Source: Bacteroidales bacterium (GTDB lineage: Bacteria > Bacteroidota > Bacteroidia > Bacteroidales > UBA7960). Taken from it: 8,477 nt of DNA. Position numbers and translations under genes: made by a program. Below the pieces are notes generated by a model. It worked only from the letters and a program-made list of their open reading frames with translations. It was not told the origin of the DNA and searched no databases. This document shows positions 1 through 7,043 of the stretch, piece by piece (positions within the stretch are counted from its first letter, which is position 1; each line of letters opens with the position of its first letter). The stretch is from the NCBI GenBank assembly GCA_007122505.1, contig SKTQ01000162.1:1-8477 (forward strand), written 5' to 3'.

Positions 1-2171
1 ATTTCCATTTGAGGGATGGTGATTCGCCGGTCGCTGATGTGTATTTCGTTTTGCAGGGTGGAAAAGGAAACATTTGTCAGGTCATCGGTCCGGATAAAAC
101 GGCCCAGTGCGATCATCGGCTGGTAGTTGACTAAACGACCGTCATGTATTGTTAAGTTTGCGATTGTTTCCATGCTCTGCCAGTCAATGGTCAGATAGGA
201 ATCCCAGTTTGCGCTGAAAAACAGCTCGGAGCTCACCCTTCCGTAGATGTTTTCTTTGGTGATGCTTTCCTGTCCGAAATTTCCTGTCTGATAAAACAGC
301 TGGTGGATATCCACCTGGTTGAGGTTGGCATTGCAGTACATGTGAATGAGGTTGTTTTTCCGGTTATCCAAGACTCCCTGCATAATTACCCTTCCATCCA
401 TTGTATGAAATGAGAGGCGGTCGGCAAATAGTTGCCGGTTGTTTAACCTTAGCGATCCTGTCATCTTATTGGCCCTGAAAAGACGGAACCGGAAACTGTC
501 CATGCTTGCATCGAGTTCAAGATTCACGCGTTCCGGAAGCCTGAACCCATTGCCGGCTTCCGTATCACCACTTCGGAGCAGGTTATCCAGGTTAATGTAA
601 CCTGACTGCAGGGATGCCATGATTACCAAGGATTCGCCGGGGATAAAGACATAAGGCAGAAAGTTTACCATTCGTCCGTTAAAGAGGAAGTCGCTGTCTG
701 CAACAGCTCCTGAAAGCTTTTCTATTTCCAGGTAGTTGTTGTTGAAAATCATTTTGCCGTTGAACGCATGATAGGGCAGTTCAGGACGTTTTTTGAGTGT
801 GAAGTCAAAGTCACGAAAATCCAAATAGCCTGATATGGTGGCGTCAAGCAGGTTTTGATGCGCAAGCTGCTTGTTTTCATCCACTCTGCCGGCGAAATTG
901 ATATGTAAGCTGACAGAGCCGCCGGCGGAGTTCAGCGGTTCGATCAGCTGCCAACCAACAAGGTCGCTTCCGTTAATCTCGCCGTTTAAGTCGAAAGATA
1001 GATAAGGTTGTTCAAAGTTTATTATGGAAAATGATCCGGAAATGGTTGAGTTATCAAGGATTCCTGAGAAGCGATCCACATGGATCCGGCTGTCGGCCGT
1101 GTGTTGCTTTCCGCCGTTCGTAAACCGTCCGGCCATTTCACTGACCTTTATTTTGAGGGTCATATCCGGGTAAACGAAACTCCCGTTTTTTAGAGAATAA
1201 GCGGATTGAATCAGGGGGGTGTGGCCATTCCCCATAAAGCCTTCAAATGTGGCATCAACATTCAATATGCCTTTGGGTTCATACTTTTGCAGGATAGACT
1301 GCCAGTTTGCAGGCAGGTCGGGCAAAAGGTCATGCACGTTGATGTTTTTTCCCGTTAGCGATGTTCTGATCCGAAGTGCCTCCTCTCCCCGGGCAAACTG
1401 CCCGTCAATAATGAAATTATGATGATTCCAGGTGAGATGGGTTTGGTTGATATGGATATTGCCGTCTGCAAAAAGGTCGATCCGGGCATCCACATTCACC
1501 GGTTTGTTGCCGGGAATGGTGACTTGGCTGATTGTAAATTCGCTGATGGTCATATTGCCTCCGGCCCTGATGCTGATGTTTCCGCTTTCGGCAGTTATTC
1601 TTAAGCGCAATCGCTCAATGTGTGACTGGATCAGATGGTTTTCGGGGTGGTGGGAGAAGCCGAGAGAAAGGTTCTGAATATTCAGGCGTTGTATGTCAAA
1701 ACGGATATCTCTTTCTTCAGTGGTGGGGGACTGATCCCACAGCTGCCAATTGGTTGAGTGGTCTTCAAATACTGCCGGGTGAAAGTATCCGTTGGAAACG
1801 CTTATCTGTGTGACTGTGAAATCGCGTTTCAGGATGTCGGGAACGTTAAACTCCAGCTGAATGGTTGCTGCATGCAGCAGGGTGTCGTTGCCATGGGTCT
1901 CATTATTGAACACCAGTCCGGCATTTTGAAAAGCCACTGATGCTTTGGGAAAACTTCTGAATAAATTTATCCGGATATTTTCGGCATAGATCTCTGCATT
2001 CAGTCGCCGGTTGAGTTCAAGCAGGAAGGTGTGCTTAATCTGGTCGCGGTATATGTATCCAAGCAGCCCGATAACAATCGTCAGCAGGATAATAAAAACA
2101 GCACCGCTTAGCATGGCAAGTCGGATGAACTGACCCATCAGACCAGGTTGTGTTCTTTTGCTTTTACCCAT
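1..2171 (-). CDS. AsmA-like membrane-anchored envelope protein (C-terminus cut off by window edge)
   Basis: Reading the minus strand from the ATG at 2171-2169 gives 723 codons with no stop, running off the window at base 1. The N-terminus is basic (MGKSKRTQPG), followed by one hydrophobic segment at about residues 19-41, so the protein is probably anchored in the inner membrane with a large periplasmic body. Residues 68-76 (INLFRSFPK) resemble the FP motif seen near the start of Bacteroidetes AsmA-like proteins. The rest is mostly alternating beta-type sequence. The last 85 or so residues (LTIHDGRLVNYQPMIALGRF, then DDLTNVSFSTL and ISDRRITIPQME) match the conserved C-terminal AsmA pattern. 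AsmA-family proteins are linked to envelope biogenesis and, for TamB/YhdP relatives, to lipid transport; the specific role here is unknown. The gene starts 7 bases after the pseudouridine synthase stop, so the two are probably co-transcribed. An alternative ATG lies at residue 12. Family call fairly sure, substrate not. Confidence 0.85.
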   Translation of the reverse strand, partial: MGKSKRTQPGLMGQFIRLAMLSGAVFIILLTIVIGLLGYIYRDQIKHTFLLELNRRLNAEIYAENIRINLFRSFPKASVAFQNAGLVFNNETHGNDTLLHAATIQLEFNVPDILKRDFTVTQISVSNGYFHPAVFEDHSTNWQLWDQSPTTEERDIRFDIQRLNIQNLSLGFSHHPENHLIQSHIERLRLRITAESGNISIRAGGNMTISEFTISQVTIPGNKPVNVDARIDLFADGNIHINQTHLTWNHHNFIIDGQFARGEEALRIRTSLTGKNINVHDLLPDLPANWQSILQKYEPKGILNVDATFEGFMGNGHTPLIQSAYSLKNGSFVYPDMTLKIKVSEMAGRFTNGGKQHTADSRIHVDRFSGILDNSTISGSFSIINFEQPYLSFDLNGEINGSDLVGWQLIEPLNSAGGSVSLHINFAGRVDENKQLAHQNLLDATISGYLDFRDFDFTLKKRPELPYHAFNGKMIFNNNYLEIEKLSGAVADSDFLFNGRMVNFLPYVFIPGESLVIMASLQSGYINLDNLLRSGDTEAGNGFRLPERVNLELDASMDSFRFRLFRANKMTGSLRLNNRQLFADRLSFHTMDGRVIMQGVLDNRKNNLIHMYCNANLNQVDIHQLFYQTGNFGQESITKENIYGRVSSELFFSANWDSYLTIDWQSMETIANLTIHDGRLVNYQPMIALGRFIRTDDLTNVSFSTLQNEIHISDRRITIPQME

Positions 2172-2178
2172 AATATTA

Positions 2179-2979
2179 CTAGCGCATGATTTTCAGATAG
2201 CCTACTTCTTTTTCTGTCAGTTGCCTCCACTTTCCCCTGGGCAGGTCTTTTTTTGTCAACCCTGCAAACATTGCACGATCAAGCTTCATGACCTTGTATC
2301 CAAGTTGTTCAAAGATTCTTCTTACCACCCTGTTTTGCCCCGAGTGCAGTTCAATGCCAATTTCTTTTTTGTTTTCAGGATTGGCATAAGCGATGCTGTC
2401 CGGTACAACCACATCTTTGCCAAGTTTTGTTCCATCTGCAATTTTGAGCATATCAGCTTTGCTCAGATTTTTGTCGAGAAGCACATGGTATAGTTTTTTT
2501 ATGGTGTTGGATGGGTGGGTTAGTTTTTTTGTCAGTTCACCGTCGTTGGTCAGCAGCAAGAGACCGGTCGTATTCCTGTCGAGGCGGCCAACCGGGTAAA
2601 GACGCTCACTAAAGGCTCTGCCGATAATTTGCATAACTGTTTTGCGTTGCTGTGGATCATCAACGGTGGTAATGTAATCTTTGGGTTTGTTGAGTAATAC
2701 GTATATTTTTTTTTCATGGTTGAGCCGTTGGTTGCCATACATTACCTTGTCGCCGGGCATCACTTTTGTTCCCACTTCGGTAACTATTTCCCCGTTAACG
2801 GTAATGGCGCCGTTTTGTATAAGCACATCCGCTTCGCGCCTGGAGCAGACGCCTGCATTGGCAATGAACTTATTCAGGCGTATGCGCGGATCAGCCGCTT
2901 GGTGATGTGCCGGCTGTTTTAAAGGACGTTTGGGTTTTTGATGTTTGCCTCTTCCCGGGTTTGTTCTTGTGTTTCTCAT
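2179..2979 (-). CDS. rluB: 23S rRNA pseudouridine synthase, RluB/RsuA family
   Basis: 266 residues. Enzymes of this family isomerise specific uridines in ribosomal RNA to pseudouridine; RluB acts on helix 80-93 region U2605 of 23S rRNA in E. coli. Residues 1-30 form a basic, low-complexity tail rich in Lys, Arg, Pro and His, common in Bacteroidetes members. An S4 RNA-binding domain follows at about 33-80 (IRLNKFIANAGVCSRREAD, then NGAITVNGE). The catalytic domain runs from about 91 to 255. It contains the signature GRLDRNTTGLLLLTNDG with the catalytic aspartate at residue 134, the K-P-K motif near 98-100, and the late motif SGQNRVVRRIFEQLGY. The start ATG has a plausible A/C-rich leader. The stop TAG is immediately followed by an in-frame TAA, giving a tandem stop. 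The preceding gene ends in an intrinsic terminator, so this gene should have its own promoter, which I could not identify. RluB versus RsuA or RluF specificity is inferred from length and the S4 domain. Confidence 0.9.
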   Translation of the reverse strand: MRNTRTNPGRGKHQKPKRPLKQPAHHQAADPRIRLNKFIANAGVCSRREADVLIQNGAITVNGEIVTEVGTKVMPGDKVMYGNQRLNHEKKIYVLLNKPKDYITTVDDPQQRKTVMQIIGRAFSERLYPVGRLDRNTTGLLLLTNDGELTKKLTHPSNTIKKLYHVLLDKNLSKADMLKIADGTKLGKDVVVPDSIAYANPENKKEIGIELHSGQNRVVRRIFEQLGYKVMKLDRAMFAGLTKKDLPRGKWRQLTEKEVGYLKIMR

Positions 2980-3068
2980 GGTTTCGTGGATTGGTTATCG
3001 TATAAGACCGGTCATGGTATAATGTTTACAGATCATCCCATTTTGGCAATAACAGACTGGTGCATAGC

Positions 3069-3091
3069 AAAAAAGGCGCATCTGCGCCCTT
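3069..3091 (-). terminator. Rho-independent terminator after the 95-residue gene
   Basis: On the minus strand a GGCGC stem, an AGAT loop and a GCGCC stem are followed directly by six T residues. The stem can be lengthened by a G-U pair and two A-U pairs. It sits 24 bases after the TAA of the 3402-3115 gene and points the same way. The plus strand has no T run after the stem, so termination should be one-way. It separates the small gene from the downstream rluB-AsmA pair. Confidence 0.88.
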
Positions 3092-3114
3092 GGATAACGG
3101 TTAAGATGGCATGT

Positions 3115-3402
3115 TTATTCCATGTCTACATCCAATTTGTTAAATACTTCGTTCACTTTTTCCAGCAATTCGCCGTACAGTGATTTATAGTATTTTTTGA
3201 GCGCTTTCCCATCACCGTTTTCAATCTCCGGGTTGTTTACTTTGTTCAGCATCTCTTCCCTGTATTCCAGCATTTCTTTAATGAGGTTGTCCATTTCTCC
3301 CTGCACTTTTTCATCCCGGAGGGTTTGCCGTATCATACAAGTCCCAATTACTTCATCAATCAAAAAATTGATGTCTTTCTTCAAATTTTTCTTACTGGCC
3401 AT
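3115..3402 (-). CDS. Conserved-looking small protein of unknown function
   Basis: 95 residues, highly charged, with no signal peptide or membrane segment, so probably cytoplasmic. It opens with a lysine-rich stretch (MASKKNLKKDINFLIDE). The remainder looks all-helical: about 9-30, 33-56 (EMDNLIKEMLEYREEMLNKV) and 66-90 (ALKKYYKSLYGELLEKVNEV), with an Asn/Gly-rich turn at 56-65. The helices have amphipathic heptad-like spacing, suggesting a small helical bundle or a partner-binding protein. I recall similarly sized Bacteroidetes hypothetical proteins with a KKxLKKDIN start, but cannot name the family. The leader immediately before the ATG is very A-rich (AATAAAAACAAAAAA), which fits strong translation in this phylum. 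The terminator just downstream and the 183-base gap upstream suggest a single-gene unit. That the gene is real is well supported; no function is claimed. Confidence 0.82.
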   Translation of the reverse strand: MASKKNLKKDINFLIDEVIGTCMIRQTLRDEKVQGEMDNLIKEMLEYREEMLNKVNNPEIENGDGKALKKYYKSLYGELLEKVNEVFNKLDVDME

Positions 3403-3436
3403 TTTTTTGTTTTTATTAAATGAATGATTGGAAAAC

Positions 3437-3446
3437 TACAATTGTA
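3437..3446. repeat. Short perfect palindrome TACAATTGTA upstream of the 95-residue gene
   Basis: A 10-base perfect palindrome lies 35 bases before the ATG at 3402. On the minus strand its left part (TACAATTG) is one base from the TAnnTTTG promoter element, so it could overlap a promoter. No -33 TTTG stands at the usual spacing. A palindrome of this size in A/T-rich DNA can occur by chance. Confidence 0.3.
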
Positions 3447-3470
3447 ATCGGAAACAATTTGTGTGATATG

Positions 3471-3517
3471 GATCAGAGAAATCATTGCCACAGCCTGCCT
3501 GCTGTGCATTACTGATC
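3471..3517. repeat. Nested inverted repeat in the FKBP to small-protein gap
   Basis: An outer pair, GATCAG (3471-3476) and CTGATC (3512-3517), encloses an inner pair, CACAGC (3489-3494) and GCTGTG (3501-3506), around a 6-base loop. The internal loop between the two stems is uneven (12 and 5 bases). No T run follows directly on either strand, so it is not a typical terminator. It could be a leader structure for the 95-residue gene or a degenerate intergenic repeat. Confidence 0.4.
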
Positions 3518-3553
3518 TGCATAAACTTCCAGGTTTTTTATTTTACTGCTTTG

Positions 3554-3565
3554 TTTGTTAACAAA
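3554..3565. repeat. 12-base perfect palindrome TTTGTTAACAAA after the FKBP gene
   Basis: A perfect palindrome with no spacer, starting 21 bases beyond the TAG of the FKBP gene. It is too tight to fold as a hairpin and is not followed by a T run. It could be a protein-binding site, but its composition makes chance occurrence possible. Confidence 0.3.
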
Positions 3566-3585
3566 TATTTAGCGGTTCACGGGTG

Positions 3586-4050
3586 CTAGGTAAAGTCGAT
3601 AATTTCTACGTGAAAAATCAGCACGGAATTTCTTGGTACTGTTCCCGTGCCTGTTGTGCCATATCCGAGGGCTGAGGGTATCAGGATGATTCCTTTGCCG
3701 CCCCTTTTGAACTCCACCACTCCTTTTCGAAAGCCCCGGACGGTATTCGGCAGGAAAATATTCACATTTGTGGCAGAATCAAATATTTCTCCGTTGAGCA
3801 GATATCCCTGATAACTCATTCTTACTGTGCTATTCTCACTGGGATTGGATCCGATACCCTCTTCTTCAATAACAATAAAGACACCTGATTCCAGCTCATA
3901 GTAGTCCAGGTCATTTTCTTCAAGGTATTCCAGGATTTTTTCCCTGTCTCTGATTGCTCTTTCATCGGGGTCATCCGAGTTGCAGGCATGTATGAGCAAT
4001 AGCAAGGGTAACATACCCAGTATGGCAATCTGTTTGAGATGATGTTTCAT
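3586..4050 (-). CDS. FKBP-type peptidyl-prolyl cis-trans isomerase, predicted surface or outer-membrane lipoprotein
   Basis: 154 residues from the ATG at 4050; a GTG at 4056 would add two residues. FKBPs catalyse cis-trans isomerisation of X-Pro bonds and assist folding of exported proteins. The N-terminus is a lipoprotein signal: MKHH, a hydrophobic core at about 8-20, then the lipobox LIHAC with Cys23 as the lipidation site. After the cysteine comes NSDDPDE, similar to the Bacteroidetes lipoprotein export signal that sends lipoproteins to the cell surface. Residues 30-65 form an acidic spacer. A single FKBP domain fills about 73-154. It has SYQGYLLNGEIFDS (Tyr80, Phe90, Asp91), RGFRKGV, IPSALGYG (Tyr130) and the ending VPRNSVLIFHVEIIDF (Phe146). 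The residue matching FKBP12 Trp59 is Phe107, a replacement common in bacterial members. A TACCTTTG promoter element lies just upstream, so it is probably transcribed apart from ftsZ. Its client proteins are unknown. Confidence 0.9.
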   Translation of the reverse strand: MKHHLKQIAILGMLPLLLLIHACNSDDPDERAIRDREKILEYLEENDLDYYELESGVFIVIEEEGIGSNPSENSTVRMSYQGYLLNGEIFDSATNVNIFLPNTVRGFRKGVVEFKRGGKGIILIPSALGYGTTGTGTVPRNSVLIFHVEIIDFT

Positions 4051-4082
4051 GATCACTTGTTCTTTTGATGTTTCCGATGGTG

Positions 4083-4090
4083 CAAAGGTA
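4083..4090 (-). promoter_or_regulatory. Bacteroidetes -7 promoter element TACCTTTG for the FKBP gene
   Basis: Read on the minus strand, TACCTTTG matches the TAnnTTTG -7 consensus recognised by the Bacteroidetes primary sigma factor, and is followed by CA. Transcription would start near 4076, giving a leader of about 25 bases before the FKBP start. I see no TTTG at the expected -33 position (about 4110-4115); a run of T residues lies between. The match is exact at all fixed positions and well placed, but the missing -33 box lowers certainty. Confidence 0.6.
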
Positions 4091-4151
4091 ATAAAAAAAA
4101 CATTTCGCTTTAGGCAGCCATGTCGGTTTATATCAAAAAAGAGCTCGTATA

Positions 4152-4171
4152 AAAAACAAATGACTGTTTTT
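4152..4171 (-). terminator. Weak A/U-rich hairpin after ftsZ, possible terminator
   Basis: Seven bases after the ftsZ stop, the minus strand reads AAAAACA, a 6-base loop GTCATT, then TGTTTTT. This is a 7-pair stem with only one G-C pair, whose 3' arm is itself a T run. It is much weaker than the terminator at 3069-3091. Its position between ftsZ and a promoter makes termination plausible, but it could be incomplete or accidental. Confidence 0.3.
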
Positions 4172-4178
4172 GGCGAAA

Positions 4179-5705
4179 TTAATCCACATTATCATGCAGA
4201 AATGAATTGTTTGACTTTATTTGTGTTTTATGGTCATCTGTTTCCTTGAGGGTATACCTGGAAATTTGCGTTTCATTGCTTGCCGGTACGGGGCTGAGGT
4301 TCACTTTTCTTCTGACAAAGGCTGGTTGGTTTTCCAGGTCAGCCAATCCTTCCGGTGTTTTAAGCTGGATGCTCAAATGTTTCAGACGCTCTTCCCGTTC
4401 GGTTATTTTGACCTTCATTTCTTCTTCAGAGAGGATGTGCCCTTTTGCAGATTCCGGTGTTTCAGAGAATGCCTTTTGTTCCATAAGGTTTTTACGGAAC
4501 TGTTCCAGTTTTTCCTCTTTTACGGTTTTGGTTACCGGTTTTTGATGCTCTTCTGAGGAAGTATTCTTATCCGCAGCAGGTTTCATCTTTAGCTGCATTT
4601 CGCCAGGTGGTTCTTCTTCATTGAAAGGTCCTTCCCACTCGATTGTTTTTTGCGTGTTGTTTGGTGGGCTTTGATCCTTAAGCGGCATGACCTTTTTTTC
4701 TCTTTGAACGGAGCTTAAATCGTCAACCAGTTCATTTCCTGTAAAGCCCGTTGCAACCAGTGTAACACTGATATTTGACCCAAGGCTTTCGTCTTTGCCC
4801 AGCCCCCAGATTATTTCGGCAGTTGATCCTGCTTCATCCTGAATATAATCAGTAATTTCAATGATCTCATCCATCAGAACATCCTCTTTCCCGCTGGTTA
4901 TGTTCAGCAAGATATTTTTGGCGCCCTTGATTTGATTGTCGTTAAGTAATGGTGAAGAGAGGGCGGACTCAACCGCAGTGATGGCCCTGTTTTCTCCTTC
5001 TGCAACACCGTTCCCCATGATGGCCACACCGCTTTCAAACATTACCGTATGTACGTCGGCAAAATCCACGTTGATATTTCCTGGCAGGGTGATAATTTCG
5101 GCAATGCCTTTGGCACCGGTGGTCAAAACGTTATCGGCTTTGGAGAAGGCTTCAGTTACGGTCAGATTGCCGTACAGTTCGCGCAGCCGGTCGTTGCATA
5201 TGATAAGCAGGGTGTCTACATTCTCTGAAAGTTGCCTGATCCCTTCCTCTGCCTGCTGTCTTCGCTTTCTACCTTCAAAAGCAAAAGGGAGGGTTACTAT
5301 AGCAACCGTAAGCACACCCATTTCTTTTGATGCCTTGGCGATAACAGGTGCTGCTCCTGTACCTGTTCCTCCACCCATACCGGCCGTGATAAACAACATT
5401 TTTGTATTGCTTTCAAGGATATTCTTCACACGGTCAATGTCTTCAAGGGCTGCGTTTCGCCCAACTTCAGGTTTGCTTCCAGCCCCCCTCCCTTCAGTAA
5501 GGTGCACTCCCAGTTGTATTTTATTGGGAACGGGGCTCATATCCAATGCCTGGGCATCGGTGTTGCACACATAAAAGTCAACACCTTCTATGCCTTGACT
5601 GAACATATGATTTACTGCATTGCTGCCACCACCGCCCACACCAATCACTTTGATGATGGAGCTCTGGTTTTTTGGCAGGTCAAAATTTATGATATCTGAA
5701 TCCAT
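4179..5705 (-). CDS. ftsZ: Cell division GTPase FtsZ with long C-terminal extension
   Basis: 508 residues, longer than the roughly 380-400 usual in E. coli or Bacillus. FtsZ is the tubulin-like GTPase that polymerises into the cytokinetic ring under the membrane. The GTPase domain spans about 18-210, with GVGGGGSNAVNHM at 22-34 and the tubulin signature GGGTGTGAAP at 111-120. The T7 synergy loop region NVDFADVHTVM lies at 212-222, and the second domain continues to about 320 (ISVTLVATGF). Residues 330-455 form a charged, low-complexity linker rich in Lys, Glu and Pro, including a helical-looking stretch at 394-450. A PAFVRRKVNL segment at 461-470 resembles the partner-binding tail of other FtsZs. 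It is followed by 38 more residues, with SRYTL at 482-486 and the end SFLHDNVD. The gene follows ftsA after 62 A/T-rich bases. No Shine-Dalgarno sequence is seen near the ATG. Confidence 0.98.
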   Translation of the reverse strand: MDSDIINFDLPKNQSSIIKVIGVGGGGSNAVNHMFSQGIEGVDFYVCNTDAQALDMSPVPNKIQLGVHLTEGRGAGSKPEVGRNAALEDIDRVKNILESNTKMLFITAGMGGGTGTGAAPVIAKASKEMGVLTVAIVTLPFAFEGRKRRQQAEEGIRQLSENVDTLLIICNDRLRELYGNLTVTEAFSKADNVLTTGAKGIAEIITLPGNINVDFADVHTVMFESGVAIMGNGVAEGENRAITAVESALSSPLLNDNQIKGAKNILLNITSGKEDVLMDEIIEITDYIQDEAGSTAEIIWGLGKDESLGSNISVTLVATGFTGNELVDDLSSVQREKKVMPLKDQSPPNNTQKTIEWEGPFNEEEPPGEMQLKMKPAADKNTSSEEHQKPVTKTVKEEKLEQFRKNLMEQKAFSETPESAKGHILSEEEMKVKITEREERLKHLSIQLKTPEGLADLENQPAFVRRKVNLSPVPASNETQISRYTLKETDDHKTQIKSNNSFLHDNVD

Positions 5706-5767
5706 AGCACAAAAATTTTATCGATTATTTTGATTACCAATTTCTTTTCGGTTATTTCCTGTTTTTC

Positions 5768-7036
5768 TTATTCAACATTGTCTTTTTCGAAAAAGTCTCT
5801 TCCTGATGTAAGTATCTTCTCAAACAGACTAATTTTTGGTCCTTTAATTTGTGTGATCTCTTTCTTTCGCTTCTTTTTTCCCTGGATGTCCTGAAAGCCT
5901 TTGATCACCAAACCTACCCCGGTAGCATGCATAGGACTGCCTATTTCACCGGAAGGGGATCTGGCAAGATGCTCGTTTGGATAGCCGATCCTTGTATCCA
6001 TTCCTGTAATAAACTCAGTAAGCTGTGCCACATGCTTCAGTTGGCTGCCTCCTCCGGTGAGCACAATACCTGCAATCAGCTTTTTCTCGAATCCGGATGT
6101 CTTTATCTCATAGTATACATGTTCAATGATCTCTTCCATCCTTGCCTGTATAATATGTGCCAGGTTTTTCAATGATATTTCCTTTGGTTCCCTTCCTTTC
6201 AGTCCGGGAATGGAAACGATTTCTTCATCTTTGTTTTCGCTGGCCAGGGCGGAGCCGAAGCGTATTTTCAACGCTTCGGCCTGGTTGCGGATAATGGAAC
6301 AACCCTCCTTGATATCTTCCGTGATCACATTTCCGCCCAGGGGAATGACTGCTGTATGCCTGATGATCTCGTCCTGGAATATAGCCAGATCGGTGGTGCC
6401 GCCACCGATATCCACCAGGACAACGCCGGCCTCTTTTTCCTGGCTGCTCAAAACAGCCTCCGACGAAGCCAGCGGCTCCAGAATCATGCTGGAAATGGTC
6501 AGGCCTGCCTTGGTGACACATTTTTCAATGTTCTTTGCTGCGGCAATCTTGCCGGTTATGATATGAAAGTTGGCCTCCAGGCAATTACCCGACATGCCCA
6601 CAGGCTGCCGTATTCCCTGCTGACCATCGATGATATACTCCTGTGGTATCACATGTATGATATCCTCTCCCGGAGGAAGGGCCAGCTTGTACATGTTTTC
6701 GATAAGGTTGTCGATGTCTTCCTGCGCAATCTCTTCATCGATTTGATTACGCATGATGTTGCCCCTGTGCTGCACACTGCGGATGTGCTGTCCAGCAATG
6801 CCAACATTGGCAACCTTGATCTCAACACCTGAACTGTTACTGGCTTCCACAACAGCTTTTTCTATGGAGTTAATTGTATATTGAATGTTTTCAACCACCC
6901 CCCGGTTCACACCCAATGAGTCGGCCCTGCCCATACCCAATATTTCTACTTTCCCATATTCATTTTGTTTGCCCACAATGCAAGCAATTTTGGTTGATCC
7001 AATATCCAAACCAACGATAATTTCAGATGATTTCAT
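5768..7036 (-). CDS. ftsA: Cell division protein FtsA
   Basis: 422 residues, normal length. FtsA is the actin-like ATPase that tethers FtsZ filaments to the inner membrane and recruits later division proteins. The phosphate-1 loop is at 8-19 (VGLDIGSTKIAC). The 1C subdomain falls at about 80-165 (NVGIAGQHIRSVQHRG, later HVIPQEYIIDGQ). Phosphate-2 is at 208-220 (VDIGGGTTDLAIF), and the adenosine motif is at 323-331 (GIVLTGGGS). After a basic stretch at 387-400 (KKKRKKEITQIKG), the last 20 residues (ISLFEKILTSGRDFFEKD) form the amphipathic helix expected to insert into the membrane. The ATG lies 7 bases beyond the ftsQ stop, so the two are co-transcribed. The leader is A/T-rich with no clear ribosome-binding purine box. 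The neighbouring ftsQ and ftsZ confirm the assignment. Confidence 0.98.
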   Translation of the reverse strand: MKSSEIIVGLDIGSTKIACIVGKQNEYGKVEILGMGRADSLGVNRGVVENIQYTINSIEKAVVEASNSSGVEIKVANVGIAGQHIRSVQHRGNIMRNQIDEEIAQEDIDNLIENMYKLALPPGEDIIHVIPQEYIIDGQQGIRQPVGMSGNCLEANFHIITGKIAAAKNIEKCVTKAGLTISSMILEPLASSEAVLSSQEKEAGVVLVDIGGGTTDLAIFQDEIIRHTAVIPLGGNVITEDIKEGCSIIRNQAEALKIRFGSALASENKDEEIVSIPGLKGREPKEISLKNLAHIIQARMEEIIEHVYYEIKTSGFEKKLIAGIVLTGGGSQLKHVAQLTEFITGMDTRIGYPNEHLARSPSGEIGSPMHATGVGLVIKGFQDIQGKKKRKKEITQIKGPKISLFEKILTSGRDFFEKDNVE

Positions 7037-7043
7037 AACATAT

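Noticed and set aside
1219..1940. Several short overlapping plus-strand frames in the left part
   Set aside because: They lie opposite the continuous minus-strand AsmA-like gene and overlap one another in different frames.
3006..3013. GACCGGTC palindrome before rluB
   Set aside because: Only 8 bases, no repeat nearby and no promoter element in register, so not enough to call an operator.
2980..3068. Promoter for rluB
   Set aside because: A promoter is expected after the terminator, but no TAnnTTTG match is present; TTGCCA and TATACC are 22 bases apart, too far for a convincing pair.
4936..5574. A 212-residue plus-strand open frame antisense to ftsZ
   Set aside because: It lies entirely opposite the strongly conserved GTPase domain of FtsZ, is serine- and proline-rich in the way antisense frames are, and shows no domain or leader.
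5706..5767. Possible ftsZ promoter (AATTTTTG with a TTG 20 bases upstream on the minus strand)
   Set aside because: The first base of the -7 element mismatches and the start would fall on or beside the ATG, so it is more likely chance in an A/T-rich gap; ftsZ is probably read from upstream.
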